From contig OY804580.1 of the NCBI GenBank assembly GCA_963680875.1, positions 113,525,534 to 113,589,533 of the forward strand: 64,000 nt of DNA. The letters are read 5' to 3'. The stretch comes from Bathymodiolus brooksi. Taxonomy: Eukaryota > Mollusca > Bivalvia > Mytilida > Modiolidae. Shown here piece by piece: positions 56,545 to 64,000 of the stretch (within the stretch, counting starts at the first letter, position 1; each line of letters opens with the position of its first letter). The translations under genes and the position numbers were made by a program. Below the pieces are notes generated by a model, which saw only the letters and a list, made by a program, of their open reading frames with translations, had not been told where the DNA came from and did no database searches.

Positions 56545-57378
56545 AAATTTTCGAATGATGACTTCAACCAACTAGGTACCACACAAAGCTTAAAGATAAT
56601 CAGAAGCCGTATATCGAATGATGACTTCAACCAACTAGATACCACACAAAGCTTAAAGATAATCAGAAGCCGTATATCGAATGATGACTTCAACCAACTA
56701 GGTACCACACAAAGTTTAAAGATAATCAGAAGCCGTATATCGAATGATGACTTCAACCAACTAGATACCACACAAAGTTTAAAGATAATCAGAAGCCGTA
56801 TATCGAATGATGACTTCAACCAACTAGATACCACACAAAGTTTAAAGATAATCAGAAGCCGTATATCGAATGATGACTTCAACCAACTAGGTACCACACA
56901 AAGTTTAAAGATAATCAGAAGCCGTATATCGAATGATGACTTCAACCAACTAGGTACCACACAAAGTTTAAAGATAATCAGAAGCCGTATATCGAATGAT
57001 GACTTCAACCAACTAGGTACCACACAAAGCTTAAAGATAATCAGAAGCCGTATATCGAATGATGACTTCAACCAACTGGATACCACACAAAGTTTAAAGA
57101 TAATCAGAAGCCGTATATCGAATGATGACTTCAACCAACTAGGTACCACACAAAGCTTAAAGATAATCAGAAGCCGTACATCGAATGATGACTTCAACCA
57201 ACTAGATACCACACAAAGTTTAAAGATAATCAGAAGCCGTATATCGAATGATGACTTCAACCAACTAGGTACCACACAAAGTTTAAAGATAATCAGAAGC
57301 CGTATATCGAATGATGACTTCAACCAACTAGATACCACACAAAGTTTAAAGATAATCAGAAGCCGTATATCGAAAAAG
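56545..57378 (-). repeat. 63-bp minisatellite, 13 copies
   Basis: Unit 'tcgaatgatgacttcaacca' plus 'actaggtaccacacaaagtt' plus 'taaagataatcagaagccgt' plus 'ata'. Because 63 is a multiple of 3 and the unit lacks stops in one minus frame, it creates a spurious 299-codon ORF. The repeats differ mainly at ggtacc/gatacc and agttt/agctt. Confidence 0.95.
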
Positions 57379-57551
57379 GAGAGAAAATACAATGACGAAA
57401 AGAAAAAAGGACTAAAAACAAGCAATTACCCAGAAAGCACCACACAGAAATTAAAGACTGACCAACTTTGTATTCTGTATATTTAAACAATGTTACATGA
57501 ATGTACAGATTACACTTTCCCACTCTCTATTAGAAGATGGTGTATCATTTT

Positions 57552-57837
57552 CTATGGTCTACAAACAATAAACATGTGCGTGTGGTCGTAAATAAATGCC
57601 CATTTTCTTCTAATTGTGTTGGCTCTATATGACAGCGAACATTCTTTGGGTTCTGGGCTATAGTAATCGTCGAGATCGTTGACCCCGGAGATATACCAGC
57701 CTGTTCATTCACCACCAGACCAGTCAATCTTATAAGCAGCAATATGACCCTTCTCAATTATCTGGTCTGCCATGCTTAGCCCTGCCGCCCAATCGACAGT
57801 CCCATGTCGCTGCTCGTTGTACTTCTGTACAGTTAGG
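57552..57837 (-). pseudogene. Second exon of secreted-protein paralogue, broken
   Basis: After an acceptor (attacag) it begins NCTEVQRAATWDCR like the intact exon. It then has a 1-bp insertion that shifts into GLSMADQIIEKGHIAAYKID. A TGA replaces the tryptophan codon of the 'AWSGW' region. The remainder (TGWYISGVNDL, ECSLSYRANTIRRKW, YDHTHMFIVCRP) is well preserved. Its exon 1 at 60497 also lacks a normal donor, so this locus is a pseudogene. Confidence 0.72.
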
Positions 57838-57942
57838 CTGTAATTAATGAAAGTACGAAGTAGGTTAAGTAACAAAAGATGAACATCAAACTTGATACCT
57901 TTATTGTGGACGAAAGAAGATACATCGTCTGTAACTCACAGC

Positions 57943-58167
57943 TGATCACGCTTCAATTACTCTGCACTCATCACCCGTCAGCAAACAGAGAAATCCTCGT
58001 AGTCATGTGATCGTTTCTGATCACGCTTCAATTACTCTGCACTCATCACCCGTCAGCAAACAGAGAAATCCTCGTAGTCATGTGATCGTTTCTGATCACG
58101 CTTCAATTACTCTGCACTCATCACCCGTCGGCAAGCAGAGAAATCCTCGTAGTCATGTGATAGTTTC
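57943..58167 (+). repeat. 75-bp tandem repeat, 3 copies
   Basis: 'tgatcacgcttcaattactc' to 'aatcctcgtagtcatgtgat' repeated at 57943, 58018 and 58093 with very few differences. Confidence 0.9.
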
Positions 58168-58485
58168 AAATCATTTTGACAAGTCCCAATGACTGTCTTT
58201 ACAGCCATTCAAATCACAGCTTTTAAATGTATTTAAATTAAGAAAGAAATTCCTTGCAAATTATGGGAGCCCCCATTCCTCTGCATATATCTTTCATCTC
58301 AAAGAAAGATATTAACTATATCAAACGATGATTTTGATATTTTGATTGGCTTTATTTGCAACGAAACACGGATTTCTCTGTCAGTCGACGCACAGATGAT
58401 GAATATAGAACTGTTTACTCTTCCGGAGCACCTGAGTTCACTCCCGGTTTTAGTAGGGTTCGTGTTACTCGATCTTTAGTTTTAG

Positions 58486-58625
58486 GTGTATATGTTTTGT
58501 AGATCGTTGTTTGTCCCTTTGTACTTTTTTCTTTTGGCCATTGTGTTGTCTGTTGTTCTTCGATTTACAGATTCTGATTACCCCTTTGGTATCTTCAAAC
58601 TCTTCTTAGCTATGCACATATCTAC
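58486..58625 (+). repeat. Dispersed mussel-type repeat, best-preserved copy
   Basis: 'gtttgtccctttgtactttt', 'cttttggccattgtgttgtc', then 'ttcgatttacagattctgat' and 'cctttggtatcttc'. This text order is very common in mussel genomes and is a main support for the organism guess. Confidence 0.6.
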
Positions 58626-58888
58626 TCGTAATCAGAAGAATATTTTAATAATTACGTCACATCACGTGTCGACAATATGACAGTTACACTCAGCCCCCTT
58701 CCCACAAAGGGTTAAAAATGATAAAAATATATATAACTGAATTATAATGACAAAAAACTAAAAGAAAAAAAATCGCCGAATTTTGTTGCAGGACATCATG
58801 TCGTTCATTTTTACTTCTTACAGAATCAAGATTTATTTCAAGATTTATCTACAGAAATGTGGTACCTCTTTGTAAATTGTTAATTATT

Positions 58889-59122
58889 TTATGCGGCTTC
58901 TACATGAAAAACAATAATTCCTACACTGCTCACTTTGTTCCCGTTTCCTTTGTTTATAGTATTTAAACTTTCATTTAAGACAACATTTAACTCAGTTTTA
59001 TTTTCTATGTTATCCTCTACCGCATACGGAAGGAACATTATTCCTCCATCATAAAAATATGCGACTTTGTGGCTTTGTGAAGTGAAGACAATATTCGAAG
59101 GGAACTTAGTTCTTTTGTACAA
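58889..59122 (-). CDS. Possible coding segment, unknown
   Basis: A minus-strand open stretch of about 77 codons with balanced composition (SHKVAYFYDGGIMFLPYAVE, ..SSVGIIVFHVEAA) ending in TAA. No good start, acceptor or domain was recognised. It could be a terminal exon or chance. Confidence 0.2.
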   Translation of the reverse strand: MYKRTKFPSNIVFTSQSHKVAYFYDGGIMFLPYAVEDNIENKTELNVVLNESLNTINKGNGNKVSSVGIIVFHVEAA

Positions 59123-60496
59123 AATATATACCGTTAGTAAAAAAATGTGTGTTGAGGGTTTCTATACCGACCGTTTTTTGGGTTGTTTTTTTTTGCGTAC
59201 CCTGTTTTGTATTGAAATTCTGCCACATAAGCAAGGTTAAAATCTGAATACCTACAGATCGATCTGTTAGCCCACATCTGGCAAAATGGCTAATTCTTTA
59301 ATTTTGATAATATTGATGACCGTATAGATTTGTCCGACCTGATCCTGAACTTTGTGATTCTGAACAATTTAAACAATAACCGTTTAGTTCGATTCAATAA
59401 TCCATATTTCGAAATATTCGGCCAAAATCAGTAGAAATAACAGATAATACGCAAGAATAACACCTCTGTAATTGTTTTTCCTTTAACCCAATGTAAAAAA
59501 AATACAAATCCATACCTTTTAGGGATGAAACCCAAAACAAACATTTTGCCTCAGCAAGAAAGGAAAAGCTGCAAATAAACAACGGACATAACATGCTGTG
59601 TATATTACAAGTAACGATGAAACGTACTTTAAAGCAAAAAAAGTCATTTCGAATTCATGTAGGCTCTACTTTGTACATGATAGAAGAAAAACGCTGACAA
59701 TTTCTTATAATTATTTCGACAGTTTACTATTGCACAGTTTTTACCAGAACCACGGGAATAAGCCATAACATATCAACTGAAGCGTGTTTATCTAATCCAA
59801 TTATGAATACTGATTAATCGTAACTAGTGTAAACAACCGATTGTTACACTTTCTTAATGGCGGACGATAGTAACACCACCTAGCGTCCACGAACGATAAC
59901 TAGGTAATCACCGATTTCTGAAAACGTCTATATTGTAGTATAATATGCACTCAATAAAAGGTCAAATGTGGTCTGTGGCCAATGTTACCTGCGCTGTCAG
60001 AAACAACCTGCCATATGAGGAAGTCTGTTGGTGGGACGCCGATGGCATCATTCGCCCAGTAGTTAGTGTTTCAGAACTGACATGGTTTAGTAGATATATT
60101 TCTTATTGAAATTTGCAGTAGTTATATAATGTAATTACATGTATTATCAAAATTAAAGCATATCTCCCCCAGGTACTCAGTTTTGGTAATCCTGTATATG
60201 CCCTTTGGTTTTTAGTCTGGCTCCCAAAGATTTTTAAACAATTTCCATTCTTTTGATTATAACCTGTTATTGTTATTCCAGAAATACACTGCGTAATAAA
60301 TTATATATCAATGTTTTTATTTGATTACAAAAACTTTCTCAGTTTACCGTAAACATGTATAGTATATCAAATAAGCAAATGGTTATTTTTGGAGCTTTCG
60401 GAGTAAGAATAAAGAAGCATTAAAAAATATATATATATTATAGTGTTGCTAAAAAATAACGGCAAAACTAAAACAACAATTTTCAAACCCACTCAT

Positions 60497-60583
60497 CTGT
60501 GTATTAATGTCATAAGTAACAGGCTGTGCTGTCAACAGACCAATATTCCACATCAATGACCAAATAAAAATCCAATACAACAT
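60497..60583 (-). pseudogene. Signal-peptide first exon, copy 4 (donor lost)
   Basis: ATG at 60583 and 29 codons very close to copy 1 (MLYWIFIWSLMWNIGLLTAQ). The conserved splice position reads CAG|ATGAGT instead of CAG|GTATG. Its presumptive second exon at 57552-57837 has a frameshift and a nonsense codon. TATA (60639-60647) and the 'gggcgtgtcaag' box upstream are kept. Confidence 0.65.
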
Positions 60584-60905
60584 ATTCTTATTATACTGTT
60601 TTATTATTTTCTAATACCGTTTGGTTATCTGTGTACCATATTTATATGAAGAAGTGAATGACTTGACACGCCCAATATGATAAAGTACAAAGGTACTAGC
60701 TAGGTATAATCTGACCTACTGTTAAAATATAAATTATAGGAGGATTTATTTTAGACATATTTTCCGTTTTTTACCACTTGGAATTATCCGCCCAGTAAGT
60801 CTCCGCTGAAGCAATGAGATGGATTATTGGATATATTCATGTTGGAATTTTGCAACAGTTCCCAAATAATGTGATTTATTAAAACGAAGGTCAATCATCC
60901 TCAGC

Positions 60906-63900
60906 CTATTTTAACTATCCTGTTTAGTCCTATTGATTTACTTGCACTATTTTAGCTATCCTGTTTAGTCCTATTGATTTACTTGCACTATTTTAGCTAT
61001 CCTGTTTAGTCCTATTGATTTACTTGCACTATTTTAGCTATCCTGTTTTAGTCCTATTGATTTACTTGCACTATTTTAGCTATCCTGTTTAGTCCTATTA
61101 ATTTACTTGCACTATTTTAGCTATCCTGTTTAGTTCTATTGATTTACTTGCACTATTTTAGCTATCCTGTTTAGTTCTATTGATTTACTTGCACTATTTT
61201 AGATATCCTGTTTAGTTCTATTGATTTACTTCCACTATTTTAGCTATCCTGTTTAGTTCTATTGATTTACTTGCACTATTTTAGCTATCCTGTTTTAGTC
61301 CTATTGATTTACTTGCACTATTTTAGCTATCCTGTTTAGTCCTATTAATTTACTTGCACTATTTTAGCTATCCTGTTTAGTTCTATTGATTTACTTGCAC
61401 TATTTTAGCTATCCTGTTTAGTTCTATTGATTTACTTGCACTATTTTAGCTATCCTGTTTAGTTCTATTGATTTACTTGCACTAATTTAGCTATCCTGTT
61501 TAGTTCTATTGATTTACTGGCACTATTTTAGCTATCCTGTTTAGTCCTATTGATTTACTTGCACTATTTTAGATATCCTGTTTAGTCCTATTGATTTACT
61601 TGCACCATTTTAGCTATCCTGTTTAGTCTTATTGATTTACTTGCACTATTTTAGATATCCTGTTTAGTCCTATTGATTTACTTGCACTATTTTAGCTATC
61701 CTGTTTAGTCCTATTGATTTACTTGCATCAATTTTAGCTATCCTGTTGAGTCCTATTGAGTTACTTGCACCATTTTAGCTATCCTGTTTAGTCCTATGGA
61801 GTTACCTGGACCATTTTAGCTATCCTGTTTAGTCCTATTGATTTACTTGCACCAATTTTAGCTATCCTGTTTAGTCCTATTGAGTTACTCGCACCATTTT
61901 AGCTATCTTGTTTAGTCTTATTGATTTACTTGCACTATTTTAGCTATCCTGTTTAGTCCTATTGATTTACTTGCACGATTTTAGCTATCCTGTTTAGTCC
62001 TATTGATTTACTTGCACTATTTAAGCTATCCTGTTTAGTCCTATTGATTTAATTGCACCATTTTAGCTATCCTGCTTAGTCCTATTGATTTACTTGCACC
62101 AATTTTAGCTATCCTGTTTAGCCTTATTGATTTACTTGCACTATTTTAGCTATCCTGTTTAGTCTTATTGATTTACTTGCACTATTTTAGATATCCTGTT
62201 TAGTCTTATTGATTTACTTGCACTATTTTAGCTATCCTGTTTAGTCTTATTGATTTACTTGCACTATTTTAGCTATCCTGTTTAGTCCTATTGATTTACT
62301 TGCACGATTTTAGCTATCCTGTTTAGTCCTATTGATTTACTTGCACTATTTAAGCTATCCTGTTTAGTCCTATTGATTTACTTGCACCATTTTAGCTATC
62401 CTGCTTAGTCCTATTGATTTACTTGCACCAATTTTAGCTATCCTGTTTAGCCTTATTGATTTACTTGCACTATTTTAGCTATCCTGTTTAGTCTTATTGA
62501 TTTACTTGCACTATTTTAGATATCCTGTTTAGTCTTATTGATTTACTTGCACTATTTTAGCTATCCTGTTTAGTCTTATTGATTTACTTGCACTATTTTA
62601 GCTATCCTGTTTAGTCCTATTGATTTACTTGCACGATTTTAGCTATCCTGTTTAGTCCTATTGATTTACTTGCACTATTTAAGCTATCCTGTTTAGTCCT
62701 ATTGATTTACTTGCACCATTTTAGCTATCCTGCTTAGTCCTATTAATTTACTTGCACTATTTTAGCTATCCTGTTTAGTTCTATTGATTTACTTGCACTA
62801 TTTTAGCTATCCTGTTTAGTTCTATTGATTTACTTGCACTATTTTAGCTATCCTGTTTAGTTCTATTGATTTACTTCCACTATTTTAGCTATCCTGTTTA
62901 GTTCTATTGATTTACTTGCACTATTTTAGCTATCCTGTTTTAGTCCTATTGATTTACTTGCACTATTTTAGCTATCCTGTTTAGTCCTATTAATTTACTT
63001 GCACTATTTTAGCTATCCTGTTTAGTTCTATTGATTTACTTGCACTATTTTAGCTATCCTGTTTAGTTCTATTGATTTACTTGCACTATTTTAGCTATCC
63101 TGTTTAGTTCTATTGATTTACTTGCACTAATTTAGCTATCCTGTTTAGTTCTATTGATTTACTGGCACTATTTTAGCCATCCTGTTTAGTCCTATTGATT
63201 TACTTGCACTATTTTAGATATCCTGTTTAGTCCTATTGATTTACTTGCACCATTTTAGCTATCCTGTTTAGTCTTATTGATTTACTTGCACTATTTTAGC
63301 TATCCTGTTTAGTCCTATTGATTTACTTGCACTATTTTAGCTATCCTGTTTAGTCCTATTGATTTACTTGCACCAATTTTAGCTATCCTGTTGAGTCCTA
63401 TTGAGTTACTTGCACCATTTTAGCTATCCTGTTTAGTCCTATGGAGTTACCTGGACCATTTTAGCTATCCTGTTTAGTCCTATTGATTTACTTGCACCAA
63501 TTTTAGCTATCCTGTTTAGTCCTATTGAGTTACTCGCACCATTTTAGCTATCTTGTTTAGTCTTATTGATTTACTTGCACTATTTTAGCTATCCTGTTTA
63601 GTCCTATTGATTTACTTGCACAATTTTAGCTATCCTGTTTAGTCCTATTGATTTACTTGCACTATTTAAGCTATCCTGTTTAGTCCTATTGATTTACTTG
63701 CACCATTTTAGCTATCCTGCTTAGTCCTATTGATTTACTTGCACCAATTTTAGCTATCCTGTTTAGCCTTATTGATTTACTTGCACTATTTTAGCTATCC
63801 TGTTTAGTCTTATTGATTTACTTGCACTATTTTAGATATCCTGTTTAGTCTTATTGATTTACTTGCACTATTTTAGCTATCCTGTTTAGTCTTATTGATT

Positions 63901-64000
63901 TACTTGCATTATTTTAGCTATCCTGTTTAGTCCTATTGATTTACTTGCACTATTTTAGATATCCTGTTTATTCCTATTGATGTACTTGCACGAGTTTAGC
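60906..64000 (+). repeat. 41-bp minisatellite, ~75 copies, runs off window
   Basis: Unit 'ttttagctatcctgtttagt' plus 'cctattgatttacttgcact' plus 'a'. Variants (gttctatt, gtcttatt, caccaatttt, tttaagc) are arranged in a higher-order period of 1645 bp (61097 matches 62742; 61344 matches 62989; 61796 matches 63441). Confidence 0.97.

Noticed and set aside
56526..57425. 299-codon ORF on the minus strand
   Set aside because: It is a 63-bp minisatellite whose period is divisible by three; the protein is a perfect repeat with no constraint on third positions.

Overview
This is eukaryotic, AT-rich, repeat-dominated DNA with no bacterial gene organisation. The repeat vocabulary is molluscan: SINE-like cores, the dispersed mussel-type repeat with a 'gccattgtgttgtc' core, 'ggggtatatagg...gtccgtc' repeats, Penelope and non-LTR retrotransposon debris. 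I read it as a bivalve, most likely a mussel. That assignment rests on remembered repeat families, not on a search.

The centrepiece is one composite element of about 22.4 kb (15980-38380) sitting in host DNA between a perfect 9-bp direct repeat, CTGTAGTAT. Its ends form a layered inverted repeat. On each side, from outside inward, there is an outer arm (312 bp left, 637 bp right), a tandem array of ~187-bp satellite monomers (about 12 copies left, about 70 right, in opposite orientations), and an inner arm (476 and 419 bp) dense in CRE-like TGACGTCA and ETS-like CCGGAAGT sites. Between the inner arms lies a 5.3-kb block, all on the minus strand, with the capsid/integration gene set of a Polinton/Maverick (adintovirus-like) element. 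The order is packaging ATPase, pX-like small protein, a conserved protein of unknown function, integrase, small membrane protein, minor capsid, a pVI-like protein, major capsid, adenain-type protease. No DNA polymerase B is present. Nearly every gene is broken: a stop at the Walker A lysine position, internal deletions in integrase and minor capsid, frameshifts in capsid and protease. The element therefore looks dead or non-autonomous, while its satellite arms show recent amplification.

The host content I can support is a small family of secreted-protein genes on the minus strand with two coding exons: a signal-peptide exon of 28-29 codons and a 95-codon exon with four cysteines. Four copies of exon 1 (1615, 38494, 53355, 60497) and two of exon 2 (45805, 57552) are visible. 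One copy (53441 to 45805) is intact and encodes 124 aa. The copy at 60583-57552 is a pseudogene. The copy at 38577 has the composite element inserted 114 bp beyond its splice donor. A 1.6-kb block within and around these genes is duplicated (46741 and 53614).

The rest is transposable-element debris: a DDE transposase at 7077-7850, a 2.8-kb TIR element at 7978-10745, a hAT-like MITE at 5861-6063, a FLYWCH/MULE remnant at 14.6-15.9 kb, a 2.1-kb TIR element bounded by (AACGA)n runs at 49116-51223, LINE and Penelope fragments, and hairpin repeats. There are also several minisatellites; the last, with a 41-bp unit, runs from 60.9 kb off the end of the window. Stretches not listed (roughly 3.5-5.85, 6.07-7.04, 10.75-13.45, 39.4-40.6, 40.95-41.9, 42.4-43.1, 46.1-46.7, 48.35-49.1, 58.65-58.88 and 59.13-60.48 kb) are AT-rich and I see no gene in them.
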